From NCBI GenBank assembly GCA_021030915.1, contig JAGEMR010000072.1:1-64000 (forward strand): a stretch of DNA of 64,000 nt. Reading direction: 5' to 3'. The DNA comes from Astrothelium macrocarpum. Taxonomy: Eukaryota > Ascomycota > Dothideomycetes > Trypetheliales > Trypetheliaceae. Every line of letters begins with the position of its first letter. Position 1 is the first letter of the stretch. The notes under the pieces were generated by a model. It searched no databases. It had not been told where the DNA came from and worked only from the letters and a program-made list of their open reading frames with translations. Below are positions 23,284-34,167 of the stretch, piece after piece. Both the position numbers and the translations under genes were made by a program.

Positions 23284-23440
23284 TTTGGCTACTGTTACTG
23301 GTATTGCTGTCAAGCTAATGCTAACTCGTTTGAGTATTGGTTTTATGAATATTATAAAAGCTAATTGGAGCTTCAGCGGCTATTACTTTGGTGGTGGTGG
23401 CCCGTGTCGATTTCGGCTCGGAATTGCTCCTACGTGGAGC
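23158..23440. mobile_element. Small MITE-like inverted-repeat element
   Basis: A 283-base element whose ends form a long inverted repeat: 23158-23211 pairs with 23387-23440 almost perfectly, with weaker pairing continuing inward for about 30 bases. CTA directly flanks both ends (23155-23157 and 23441-23443), consistent with a 3-base target duplication. It has no coding capacity. Its centre carries 27 A residues followed by 7 T. It lies only 53 bases from the Tc1/mariner element. Confidence 0.75.
23253..23286 (+). repeat. Homopolymer A27 then T7
   Basis: Twenty-seven consecutive A (23253-23279) are followed by seven T inside the MITE loop. Length is likely variable, and the exact count may be affected by sequencing error. 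Confidence 0.8.
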
Positions 23441-23443
23441 CTA

Positions 23444-23861
23444 GTATACTACGCTTGTAGACTGGACTTGCGAAACTCTTCGAGATTCAATACTGATCTG
23501 TCCGTTTTATAGCATCTGAATAGTCGATACAGTCTTGTGATATACGTTTGAGCGAACGGACATGTTACTGCACTCCCCCGACAAGTCGTGTAGACCCCCT
23601 AGTACTGTTGGCCGTTCTGAGCGCATTGACAAGTGGAAAAATCAAGCGTTTTATGCCTTTACAGTAAATCATGGACATTGTATTATATAGACAGCCTACC
23701 ACCAATCAAAACGACATGCATGCTTGGTAAAGTGTATTCGCATTTCCAGTCAATTGAGTCATTCTCCGTCAATTCCATGACTCTTTCTCTCAACTCCGCC
23801 CTCCTCATTCATTCCATTATTCTCAACTAATCGCACAGCTCCTGTGACCGCACTGCTTGCA
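23444..23861. other. Intergenic, 3' side of receptor gene
   Basis: No coding frame beyond short chance ones. It should include the 3' UTR of the rhodopsin-like gene at its right end. Confidence 0.35.
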
Positions 23862-25271
23862 TCAACCTGGAGCCTCGGTAATCTCATCAATCCTCCTCGA
23901 TGAAACCTCAACCGTCTCCTCTACCGATATACAAGATGTTATTGGGTGAAGGTCAGACCGAGAGTCCAACTCAATCCAGCTATCTCGATTGTCTTGCCTC
24001 TTGTGAACCTCGACCAAATTACCAAGATTTGGGTCTTCTCCAACAAATGTGCCAAATGGTTCCGGGGAGAGCCGACGAGATTCGCGGCGTGACGGACGTA
24101 ACCATGAGCGAAAGGAATTAATTGTGGGGGTGAAGTGGTCGATTGTAGGCCTTAGTGTTGAAATCGAACCAACAATGACAAGCACGAGGGTCTCAACGCT
24201 ATAATTGAAGCATTAGATGAATGAGCATTCGGAACAAGTTGTGATAACCCACATTGTCCATGAATAGAGCTCGATTGATTGCCCTACGCAAATAGCGTCA
24301 ATACAGCCTTCGAAAGCAGGCAACAACCGGTATCTTACATGCAAAGTCCGTACGCGCATAAACATTTCGGATCGTGAATGCCCTAGCATCCGCACAAGCC
24401 ATTGCGCTTTTGAAGTTAGCAAGGAAACGACTACTTTCAGCATTGTGAGAGATAGTATAACTCACAGAATACCCGAGCCGAGAACCAAGCTCAGAGCTAT
24501 TTTCTTCGCTCGCCTCATTTGAAGCTTCCTAATGATCGAGATGGGTACGACAGCCAGCACCAAGTCAAAAAAGGCATTCCAAACTAATGAATCAGTGCTT
24601 TCAACATCGCCCCCAACTTAATTGCAATCCGTGGTGACATACCAGTAATCATGATATTGACATCTGTGACACGCTGAGGTTTCCAACAACGCTGAGGCCA
24701 TGAGCCATGGTTCGATAGGACATTTGCAAAACGGCACTGTGCTAAGTTCACAAAGATAGAAGCACAAAAGGTGAGCGCAGTTAGAGCAATGCCGATGTAA
24801 ACGATCCATTTGCGCCAAAAGGTGTTTGGGCCCATGATTCGAAGTATAAGTAAAGCGTTGGAGATTTTGGCCAAAGTGAGCGCACCAAACCCGCAAAAAA
24901 ACGTCGCCCAGCCGTAATGGAGAACGCGATTGATTTGGCTCTCTGAGAGGTAGTCCAGCGATCTACCGCCGCCGCTGGCGCTTACCATGGTGGCTAGGAT
25001 GCATGAAAATGCAAAGCAAAACTAGTATCAAGATTAGCGGCTTGGGTTTTGCTCGAGTCGACCCTGTGTATTGGCTGACCCAAGTACCGGCCATACAACA
25101 ATCATCCCAGCCGAATTTGCCTAGAATCCGACGCGAAACAAGCCTCAAAAGGACGGCAAGTGTAGCAAAAGTGAACTCGACCCATGCTTGTAGCTCGATT
25201 TCAGGACCGCGGTTATAATCTCCATCTGGAAGAGACGGCCCCCAGACAGCGATGCTCGGAAACTTTAACAT
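23862..25271 (-). CDS. Fungal rhodopsin-domain integral membrane protein (PTH11-like)
   Basis: Six minus-strand exons restore a full family layout: 25271-25080, 25021-24643, 24583-24466, 24406-24339, 24283-24253 and 24198-23862, 374 residues in all. The fifth exon is only 31 bases. Joined, they give seven hydrophobic segments: the family-typical GWDDCCMAGTW after helix 2, a loop with MVSASGGG, then VWNAFFDLVLAVVPISII, the YARTDFAW motif before helix 6, and IVETLVLVIVGSISTLRP for helix 7. These match the fungal rhodopsin-like family related to Pth11 receptors. No CFEM domain is present. The cytoplasmic tail is about 75 residues and hydrophilic. Ligand and pathway are unknown. The gene is intact if these introns are right. 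Confidence 0.8.
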
Positions 25272-26039
25272 CTTTTTTGGTCGGGATTGAGATCTTTGTG
25301 GAGGTTGCTTTGCGTGGAGATGTTGTGATGTATCGTTTTGATGGACTCACGGTGGTGGTAGATAAGCGGAGGATTCAACTCTTTTCTATACATTGAGCGT
25401 GCGTTTCACTTTCGAGAAATCTGATCCTAGTCTCCATACTACACACTTTGTTCCGATATGCAGGGGTCCCTCGTGATAGTATGATATGAATCTCTCTGAT
25501 CGGCAAAATAAGGCTTTTAGGCAGCTACTAGACACACGGTAGACTGCGTTTTGAGCAACACACTTCTTGTAGCCCAAAAAGGGAAATGTACATGTCGACT
25601 TGATCTTAATTTATGTTGTCGGACTGGGCGATAAGGCGTGATAGGCAATCTGGCGTTGAGCTCTCCAAGGCGGATGAGAGTATGTGTGACACAGTCAAAG
25701 TCTTCGTCTGATAGATGCTGCGCAACCGCATGTCAGCGTTTCCTCGGGCCACAGAGAATCTCGCTCTCGAAGCTAGATGATTCGAAAAGCTATATCCTAG
25801 CGCTTTGACGAAAGGGTGAACGAAAAGTTTAGTTGGAAAGCAGCGCTCTTCCAATACCGACAAGTCCGTCCGAGCACAAGCAATTTAGGCGTTGCCAGTC
25901 CTGATACGGCCTTGACAGTCCAGTTTATACTGGCTTCGCAATTCGCCATCTCTTATGCCGAGTCCTAGTTGTCTCTCCGCAATACTCAATCCGGATACAA
26001 AGTAGAATTTACACGAAAGCCAACTGATTGCCAGCTCTT
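25272..26039. other. Intergenic region between minus-strand genes
   Basis: This 768-base stretch contains only short frames. It should include the receptor promoter on the left and the 3' UTR of the NACHT gene on the right. Nothing else is recognisable. Confidence 0.35.
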
Positions 26040-28853
26040 TCAAGGCACAGAATCTCTCCTAGCCCCAAGAGAGATGAACAGCTGGTAAATTTCTTCGAAT
26101 TGATGACATCGTGAATCCAAGTAATCCAAGATTGACAATGCGCCCTCTGCAGGACACTGTGAAGACCAGGACTTGTCCATTGGATCAGCTCCATGGTGAA
26201 GAAAGGTCTTGATAATGGTTAGATAAAACACAGTACCTTCGAAGGCCTTGTCTGGATGTCTCTCCAACATAGATAAAAACAACTGCCACGGTGTGATCTG
26301 CGGCATTCCCTTGGGCCATTCAGGTTGGTATGACGAGTTTGGATCAGTTCCGCTTTCTAGCAGCCAAGAAATCGAGTTTCTATAGCACCAACTCCAAGCC
26401 GGAAGCCCCGTATCCCTATTCCAGGACATACCAATGAGGACGTAATGTAGTAAGGGTGTACCTTTTGATGTGTAGGGAAAGCTCAACATTGATGTTGACC
26501 TTATACGAGCGTATAGTTCAAGACCATGCCAAAGTGGAAAGATTAGATAATCTTCCTGGTGCAGCACTGGCGCGCAAAGAAGTAATCTGTCTGTCTGCAC
26601 AGGACTCGGGTCGGCCAGGATCTTCCTCAAATCATCAATCAGATGTACTGACGGCGCTCTTGTTTTCATTTCAGATATCCTGGCAAAGCTCATGATATAT
26701 TCATTGGTAAGAAGAATGTCGCACGAAAGAGGGAAAATTTTTATCTGAGTTAAAAAAGACCTCATCAAGCTAATGGACGGACTGTAGTCTGAGTTCGAAG
26801 TTGCTGAATGAAATTCTTGCCAAAAATTCTCCTTTTGAAGGAAGTCAACCACGGTTCGGTGAGCGAATCTAACCTTCAAATGGTGGTACGCCGTGTTCCA
26901 TGGCTTCTTTAAATATCCGACGTTGGGACTTCGAAGGCCAGGATCAACCTTGAGTAAACCCGCGCAACATTGTCGCAGTTTACCTTCAGTACGTTCAAGT
27001 AGATGCGTAATGGACGAAAAAGAAGGTTCTTTACCCCGATTTTGTATCATTTCCACACTGCTCTCATCAGCTAGGGCGAAGGTAAGTAATGAGGTAAACA
27101 AGAACCGGACGTCTTCATGCACAACCAGCATCATCTGGTAATAGCGTGAGGCTATCTCCCACAGACGAGGACTGTTTCGAATTGGTGCAAGCATACGGCC
27201 ATAGAAACCATCAAGGGATTGAGGATAATCATTGACCGCCGCAAAGAGATCATCCCATGTTGGCTGATGACGCAGCTCTTCCAAGAGGACGGGCATGATC
27301 AGACTAATCCATAGAAAGATTCCTTCCGCTTTGTCGACGATTGTTTTGACCAGGTCTGATGCAAGTGACGGATCTTCTAGACTCATCTTTCGCATAACTG
27401 GACGTCTTTGAAGTCTGCTGGTCGTGTACTTTTCCATATCCTGACGCGTCAACAGCTGAAGACTCAATCCTGCATCTTCTCTAAAAGCTTCTTCAAATAT
27501 CGACCAAGGTCGACTGGAGACAACAATCTTGATACTGTTCATTGCGTTCTGTTCTGTGAGGCATTTCAAAGTCTCTATGAGAATCTCGCAGTCCCCATCA
27601 AGTTCATCCAAGGCATCCAAAAAGAGGCATAGGCGATATTTCCGCATTGTAGACATTTCCGCGATTGCCCAAGTAAGCATATCAAGCAAGTCTTTGGCAA
27701 CCCAAATTTCTCTTCCACTTTGATGAGATCGGTCAACTCCAAGATTAGCAAGTCTTGCCGTCAACTCCGCCGAAGCCGTACATTTGGTAGCGAGTTCAGG
27801 CGCTTGATCAAACATCTGGTATAGAATCGACCTGAGTAAACCGATTTGCGATTTCTGGAGGCTACTCCCACCATGCCAAAAGAAAAAATGTGTCATTAAA
27901 AGCTGGCAATCATCAGCCCATACCTGTAGAGCTTTTACAGTCTTCGACTGTTCAATAATGAATTTTAGTAGGGTCGACTTTCCAGATCCTGGCTCCCCAG
28001 AGATCCAATAGAATCCGTTGCCTTTCTCCAGCCATTCTTTAAAGTTGGTCCATATTGAACCACAACCCGCCGGGGGTGCATCGAAGATCCATTGATATGT
28101 CTCAGTCTGAGCCTCATCTATCTCCTTAAGCCTCTCATTCATCTCTGGAAAGTAAAGGCTATCACGAATTCTGCACTGTAATGCATGCTCTCCAGAAGAA
28201 TTGTCCAAAGCAGAGACAGGGGAGACACGCTGTAAATTGTCGATTCTTCTATCAATATGTGCACGTATGTTCAAATCAGCAGCCTGGATAGCATCATGAA
28301 TTTGATCAAAATGCTTCTCGTTATTGAGCAGAGCTTGGATGATTTTCTTGCCTTGAACGTTTAGACTATCGAAGGATTTACCGTTACGAATGGCCAAGGC
28401 ATTGGTCTTAAGGCTCTGATCGGCTAAAAGTTGATGCTCAAGACGTTGCCGATATGTTATTAATTTTCCATGAAGCTCATCAACTTGTTTCTTGCTGCGT
28501 AGTGCCCGTACAGTCCTTTGCACTGATCCTCTAAAAGAACCCTTTCCGCGGCCTAAAGAGTCTGCACGTCGAAGATCTGTAAGAAGGCGAATAAGACTGT
28601 TGGCTGTGTCACGACACCTGATTGCAATAGGGCCGAGATCAATGCCACCTAGAACCGAGCTTTGTGGTTGTTTTTCGAGTAGATCGTCTATAGTGGAGGC
28701 ATAAGTCTGAGTGATTTTCTCGAGTTCTTCGTTGGACCTTGTTGCACCAACCGCTGACTGATGAACTTCGTGCCAGACACGACCAACTTTGAGGCCGACA
28801 TCAATAATTTGCAAGATGGTTCCAGCAAAGGAAAAAGCGGTAATCGGATCCAT
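26040..28853 (-). CDS. NACHT-domain STAND protein (NLR-like)
   Basis: One exon of 937 residues starting at the ATG at 28853. The N-terminal ~200 residues (MDPITAFSFAGTILQIIDVG) look like the helical effector-type domain found at the start of fungal STAND proteins. A NACHT NTPase follows, with P-loop GEPGSGKST at about 286-294 and the Walker B-like LCLFLDALDELDGD at about 408-421. A winged-helix-like region with RFAHRTVVDFLQ comes after. The C-terminus has only degenerate ankyrin-like segments (LLHYVLIGM...SWLLESGTDPN; TFLHHGADP). Proteins of this architecture act in fungal heterokaryon incompatibility and programmed cell death. Whether this one triggers death is inference; the repeat region is too short and worn to act as a classic polymorphic sensor. 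Confidence 0.85.
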   Translation of the reverse strand: MDPITAFSFAGTILQIIDVGLKVGRVWHEVHQSAVGATRSNEELEKITQTYASTIDDLLEKQPQSSVLGGIDLGPIAIRCRDTANSLIRLLTDLRRADSLGRGKGSFRGSVQRTVRALRSKKQVDELHGKLITYRQRLEHQLLADQSLKTNALAIRNGKSFDSLNVQGKKIIQALLNNEKHFDQIHDAIQAADLNIRAHIDRRIDNLQRVSPVSALDNSSGEHALQCRIRDSLYFPEMNERLKEIDEAQTETYQWIFDAPPAGCGSIWTNFKEWLEKGNGFYWISGEPGSGKSTLLKFIIEQSKTVKALQVWADDCQLLMTHFFFWHGGSSLQKSQIGLLRSILYQMFDQAPELATKCTASAELTARLANLGVDRSHQSGREIWVAKDLLDMLTWAIAEMSTMRKYRLCLFLDALDELDGDCEILIETLKCLTEQNAMNSIKIVVSSRPWSIFEEAFREDAGLSLQLLTRQDMEKYTTSRLQRRPVMRKMSLEDPSLASDLVKTIVDKAEGIFLWISLIMPVLLEELRHQPTWDDLFAAVNDYPQSLDGFYGRMLAPIRNSPRLWEIASRYYQMMLVVHEDVRFLFTSLLTFALADESSVEMIQNRGKEPSFSSITHLLERTEGKLRQCCAGLLKVDPGLRSPNVGYLKKPWNTAYHHLKVRFAHRTVVDFLQKENFWQEFHSATSNSDYSPSISLMRSFLTQIKIFPLSCDILLTNEYIMSFARISEMKTRAPSVHLIDDLRKILADPSPVQTDRLLLCAPVLHQEDYLIFPLWHGLELYARIRSTSMLSFPYTSKGTPLLHYVLIGMSWNRDTGLPAWSWCYRNSISWLLESGTDPNSSYQPEWPKGMPQITPWQLFLSMLERHPDKAFEGTVFYLTIIKTFLHHGADPMDKSWSSQCPAEGALSILDYLDSRCHQFEEIYQLFISLGARRDSVP

Positions 28854-30736
28854 GATTTGCTAGATGTTAGACTGTGTAGGCTATAGATATCTCCTTGTAA
28901 GTCAATCGTGTACATGGCCTACCATTGTCCTACCATGAACAAAATGTTACAGAGACTTATGCTAAGCAGCTGGGCCAGAGAAGGTCTTTTTTCGGTGGCT
29001 GAATTTGTGTCGTGGCAGTGAGGCTGTGAATCCTCCGCCTCCGCACAGGCAAATTTGCCCAACCATCCAGAGAAGCGCTGCAGTAACTTTTCCTCTCAAC
29101 TTACGACAAAGGTCACATCCATTGGCACCGCTCCATTCATTGACAAAAGAAGTATTCAATATAGAGGAAGGCAGCCCTTGAAACTGCGGAGATGATCAGG
29201 GGCAGATCCTAGAGGCGCCTTGACCCCTTTTCAATGACAACATTTTCTCTCATTTTGGCTTGTATTACCTTATCGTTAGCGAGGCTGAAAAATTTGATAA
29301 AGTTAACCATGACGATTCTGACGTTGAGACCGATGCCACGTTAATAGACGATATCAAAGACGCCGAGGGGAAATTTTGGTAGAGCAATCACACATGGCGT
29401 CATTTTTTTCTGTCACTTAGCTCTACTTCTTTACCCCGACAAATTGTCTGCATTTCCTACGGTCACGGGTTCCGTAGTGATAGGAGTCCCTGAATCGTGA
29501 GCTTCAAACTGCTAACACTTCTCGAGGTATGTCTACAGATCCCATCTGACCTTTGGCCCTCTTCTCTCCCTGTCTTTCCCTCTCTTTCCCATTCTCTACT
29601 ATCCATTCTTCCGCGGCAATCCTTTCTTTTGCTTCTACTGCATCACCCAAGGAAATTTCCATCTATCCGAGTACGTCTTTGAATTCTGCCCAAAATCCGC
29701 AATAAAACTTTTACGGGGATTTTGGTGCATCATATCGCTCATCTTTCGTCCATTTTCTTACGTCCGCTTCGATGGCACCGGGCTTACTGATGGTCCAAGC
29801 GCCTCATCCGGAAGATTTGGAAGAGCCGCAGCCCAATTCACCTCAGGGGACGCACTCTCGCTTGACTAGAGCAAGACACGGCATGAGAAGGCCCTAAAAC
29901 CCTCGCCAAAAGAGATGCATGACCTCGAGGAGGGAAAATGCCCGCATGGGGTGTGCAAGTCTGCTCACGCAAGGGATAGGACAGGACAGGAAAAGACGGG
30001 ACAGTTCATGCTACCCTGATTGGTTTTGCACTGACCATTGCTGCTTGCAGGCTGATGCGGTACTCGGGCGATACCCAGGGAGGCACAGGCAAGCTCAGGC
30101 AATACACAGTTGAGCTCAGTATATTTGCTAACTGCTCCGGTTTAAAAGTGGAAAAGGAAACGCGTGCACACGTCTATTACCTTTGAGTCTATCTGTTAAT
30201 TATCCAAGCAGGATCTGGCCAACACTGTAGCGACCTTAGCTAAACAGACCCGGAGTATCCTACGAGCTACATCTTCACTTTCAAATAACCACTCTACAAG
30301 TAGACAGGTAGGATATTAAAGAGTAGGGGTACTGGCTTGGCATTTTGAGTAGACCGCCGCAGAAAAGTGTGGTGACATACACCCAAAGTTGCGTAAATGC
30401 CCAACTGACTTCTCTTGGTCCAGTTAATTAATCGGCAGTCATGAAGACACCCGACTGATCCACAGTGCATCTAAGCAAGCTGATCACGCTGGTAACCGCG
30501 TGTTGCCAATTTCGGTGTAGCAATGTAGCAACCCAAGTATTTCTCTTAACAGATGCTCTTCCTCCCATTGTCTGGTCATGAGACCGAGTCACATTCTTTA
30601 ACGTGGATGCTCGCTTTTAAGAATTTCCAAACTGAAGTGTGGAGCTTCAGCGTATACATCAGCAGCATCATTGGCCAACCACCCTAGTAAGCTATATGCA
30701 CTATATTTGCCCGATAGCGAGAAGCATTGTTACCGC
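28854..30736. other. Long intergenic region (1.9 kb)
   Basis: No gene is supported. The stretch contains a strong pyrimidine run (about 29545-29650) and short purine-rich repeats with AGGACAGGA and AGGCA units (about 29975-30110). The right end holds the 3' UTR of the SnoaL-like gene. A non-coding transcript cannot be ruled out or shown. Confidence 0.4.
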
Positions 30737-31515
30737 TCAAAAGTCAATCTCACCACCCTCGACCCAGGTTTTGGCATGCCAATACAAAGTGTCATGCTTC
30801 TCGCCATTCTTCGTCCCGGCGACGACATCAATACGATGTCCCGGTAGGTCTCTCAATACTTTAGCTCCAAGAACCGTCTCTTGACAATACGCAAGGAATT
30901 TGTACCCTCTCGGATACTCATTGAGCTTTTCATGCTCAATTTTGGGCACCTTTGTGGGATCGACTGGAATCAACTTGTCCTTTTCGTACCAATGGCGGAC
31001 ATAATTTGCGCCCCATCTCCCTTCGCGCTTGGAGAAAAAGTAAATGAATCGACAATCGGCTTCAGCGTCGACTTCACATGAATCAAGCACAAAGCGCTGG
31101 GTAATGGTGGCTTTCATTTTCGTTACTGCGCGAGTTGCAGATGGATTGATGTCGGTGGTGATTCCATGACAGCGGTGCATGATGAAAGCACCGTTGTTCA
31201 TGCCTTTTTTTGATGCTTCGATGAAATCCTGGATTGATACACGGCCGGACCAAGAAGTATAGACGAGAGCGTTCGGGTGAAAGATAGAAGCAAAGTTTTC
31301 CCACTCACACGCATCACTTTTAAGTAGACACAGTCAGTGGTTAAAAATTGTGAAGATGTCGGGTTTGCGCGTTAGAAGGAGTCTCACCGATAACATGGCC
31401 ATCCTTCAGCTAGCTCACGTAACTTGAACCGCTCCAGAACGAGCTCATCTGGCCCATTGTTACGGATGGCATTTTCGGGTCTTGAGCCAGCGGGGAGTGA
31501 ATGATAATCCACCAT
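30737..31515 (-). CDS. SnoaL-like (NTF2-fold) domain protein
   Basis: Two exons, 31515-31388 and 31316-30737, encode 235 residues. The splice (GTGAGA donor, AAAG acceptor, 71 bases) joins [10 protein letters not shown] in phase to the residues beginning [15 protein letters not shown]. That segment is characteristic of the SnoaL-like fold: an N-terminal helix, then [19 protein letters not shown], then [11 protein letters not shown]. The fold is used by small enzymes such as scytalone dehydratase and polyketide cyclases. Related fungal proteins are of unknown substrate. A central His-Arg-Cys-His cluster and conserved Trp/Tyr residues could form a pocket. No biosynthetic cluster surrounds it, so the reaction cannot be proposed with confidence. 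Confidence 0.75.
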
Positions 31516-32254
31516 ATTATATCTTTTCTTAGGTTCTCAATTGGTTCGATCTCTGTGTGCGGTCAGAACAAAGACGGGAACATTGCTCTACGCGCTCGAC
31601 TTGCTATAAATTCAGTGAATTGCAAGGTAATCGAGACTTTATAGAAATTGTAAAAGATCTATCCAAATACCTTGGATAGTTTCGTCCTTACCTTCCCCGC
31701 TCGCGGCTCTTACTTCGCGGTAATTTAAAGTGGCAAGACTAATAAAAGCCTCGACTTGCACCATCGTTACTCACACGGGTAGTGAAGGATCTTTCGAGAA
31801 AGCCATGTGCTCATATGTTGAAATGAAGCAAGGCTTTTTGGCGGGCGCCGAAGTTTAATTATGGTGGATGAAACTCGGAACGCAGGTAGCGCAAGCCGTC
31901 GAAAATTTGTATTAGAGGGCGACAACAAGAACTTTCAAGTGTACATTGAATCCAATGTGCAATTGTTTAATAACACCCCAAATTGCCAGTATCATCAATC
32001 TCATAAGTTACCTGAGTGCCTTCCACCATCCCGGTATATCTGAGACACCATTTGTCCAGCACCCGACCGTGTTCCCAGGCGCAGTTTACAAATTAAAACC
32101 AGCTTGAGAACGATCAACCAGATTGGTTGTGTATCAAAAACCACGCAAGAACTTTTTAAGCAGATTTACTAACCCGTCGAAGACAAAAGACTGCTTCTAG
32201 ATTTCAGAACATCTCAGCTCGGCTTTTTCCAGACGTTTGCCTTGTTTTGCTGAT
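31516..32254. other. Intergenic region between minus-strand genes
   Basis: About 740 bases with no supported gene. It includes the SnoaL-like promoter on the left and the glutamate 5-kinase 3' UTR on the right. Confidence 0.35.
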
Positions 32255-33973
32255 TTAAAGAATATCGCCTCCCGCTGATCCGTTCCCAAAGAATGCGATA
32301 TTTTCTCTCAAAGCAACGTACTCGCTGTCAGCGTAGCCTAATATCCCACTTATATCTATACTCTGAAGGCCTTTAATTCTCCCTATTTCCATGGCACTGT
32401 AGTTTACGACTGCTCTGCCGACCTCCTTGCCCGCATCGAATGGATTGGTCAACGTCTTCATCTGGGGTATGGGTCCCCCAGCCAGTATTGCGTCTGCATC
32501 CGGGGTAATCGGCGTTTCTAGATTCGCCGAGAACCCTTCTTTTGGAACGACAACAAGGCGTACGGCTTCTTGTTGAGCGAACGTTCCCTCGACGTGGACG
32601 ATACCCACAGGGAGCAGACCCGCCTTACGAATGAGTGCTTTGTGGGCGCCCGGATCGATGTACACAGTGCCATGCGGTGCGATTCCGTGGAGGAGCCAGA
32701 AATGCCGATCCCGTATGGCGTGCGGAGCTGGTAGGAATCTTGTGTGGAGCGGAGGCGCCAGTTGAAAGGTTGCTGTTGAGGAGGCGGATAGGGGAGTAGC
32801 AGTAGTCGTTGGCGCAGAGGTGAGATTAGCTGTAGAGGTTGGTATGGGAGAAGATGTGTTTGATCGAGCCAGAGAGGGTAGAGGAGACGGGAAAGAGGCG
32901 AATGCGGAGGGCGTTGCGAGATTATATGCAAGCGCAGAAGGAGAAGAGAGCTCTTTGTACGAGTCTCTTGCAGCGAGCAAGGGCCTTTGTGGTTTGGCCA
33001 CCTGAGCCTGTGGTGATGACGTGCTAGACATGCTATCCTTATTTATAGGCATTTCTGTTGTCTTTGTTTTAGCGTCAGATGGCATTGACGTGCTTGTTGC
33101 TGGTGTAGCAGGTCTGGATCCAGTGCCGGCAGAAGCTACAGCTGCCTTTTCAGCTTCAACATACTTGACAATGCTAGTAATGTTACCAGGTTTTGAAGAT
33201 CGCGTGATGATAGTAGTAACACCTGCAGAGGTTGCTAGGCTTGCTGCAACAATTTTGGTGGACATGCCCCCCGTACCTAGAGCAGATCCTGCGCTGGACA
33301 CGTCGGCTTCAAGCGCTGCAATATCTTCAACGACTTCAATAGCTCGTGCATCGGGGTTTTTGCGAGGGTTGCTGTCGTATAAGCAATCGACGTCCGTCAT
33401 CAGAAACAGATAGTCTGCCTGTACCATGCCTGCCGTAATCGCACTGAGGGTATCGTTGTCCCCAAAGTTTATCTCAGTCACTGCAATCGTGTCATTTTCA
33501 TTGACCACTGGTATAACACCCATGCCAAGCAACTCAAAAAAGGTATTTTGCGCATTCAGATATTGTGTTCGATCCGCAATATCATTTCTTGTAAGTAGAA
33601 TCTGTGCGACAGGTTGCCCAAGGTGCATGAATAGACTGTCCCATAGAGTCATCAGCCGACATTGTCCAATAGCAGCCAGCGCTTGATTCAGTGGAAGATT
33701 ATTTTTCGATCGTTTTTCAATATTCATCCGTCGCAAACCAACACCAATGGCGCCCGAAGACACGAGAATGACTTTGTGGCCATCCTTGTGTAACGAAACC
33801 GCTGTTTCAACGATTGTGGAGAGTATGGATAGCTTGGGTTCGTGTGTTTGCTCATCAACAATTGAACTTGTTCCTATGTTGTAAGATTAGCTTTGCGTAG
33901 GGAAAATTCTTGATTATATCTGTACAAGTTGCGCTTTACCGAGCTTGATAACTATGGTCAAATGTTTCTTCAT
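32255..33973 (-). CDS. PRO1: Glutamate 5-kinase with PUA domain
   Basis: Two exons, 33973-33940 (34 bases) and 33873-32255, give 550 residues. The short first exon supplies MKKHLTIVIKLG, completing the start of the amino-acid-kinase domain. HKVILVSSGAIGVGL, PVVNENDTIA and FGDNDTLSA are the substrate- and ATP-binding segments. GTGGMSTKI closes the kinase domain. A PUA domain lies at the C-terminus (from TVYIDPGAHKAL). The enzyme makes glutamyl-5-phosphate, the first step of proline synthesis. A Ser/Thr/Ala/Pro-rich insert of about 120 residues separates the two domains; S. cerevisiae Pro1 is much shorter (about 428 residues). Feedback inhibition by proline is expected from the family. Confidence 0.9.
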
Positions 33974-34167
33974 ACTCGTACGGAGAAGTGAATATAGGGT
34001 GACAGGGGAGAAAGAGCGTGAAGAAAGGTGTCGTTTTGAGGTAGCTTGTAGTTTGGCCTGATAATCCTGTAAAGAGCTTGGACGAATTGCCCACTACGGT
34101 TGTTTCCGCTACTTAGTGGACCCTGCTTTCGAATCACTGGCTGAATGCCGATTCCTGGATTGATTGC
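33974..34167. promoter_or_regulatory. Promoter region of glutamate 5-kinase
   Basis: This is the spacer immediately upstream of the ATG at 33973 on the minus strand. No specific site could be assigned. Confidence 0.3.

Noticed and set aside
31536..31560. GGTTCGATC resembling a tRNA B box
   Set aside because: No matching A box, acceptor stem or cloverleaf could be drawn around it.
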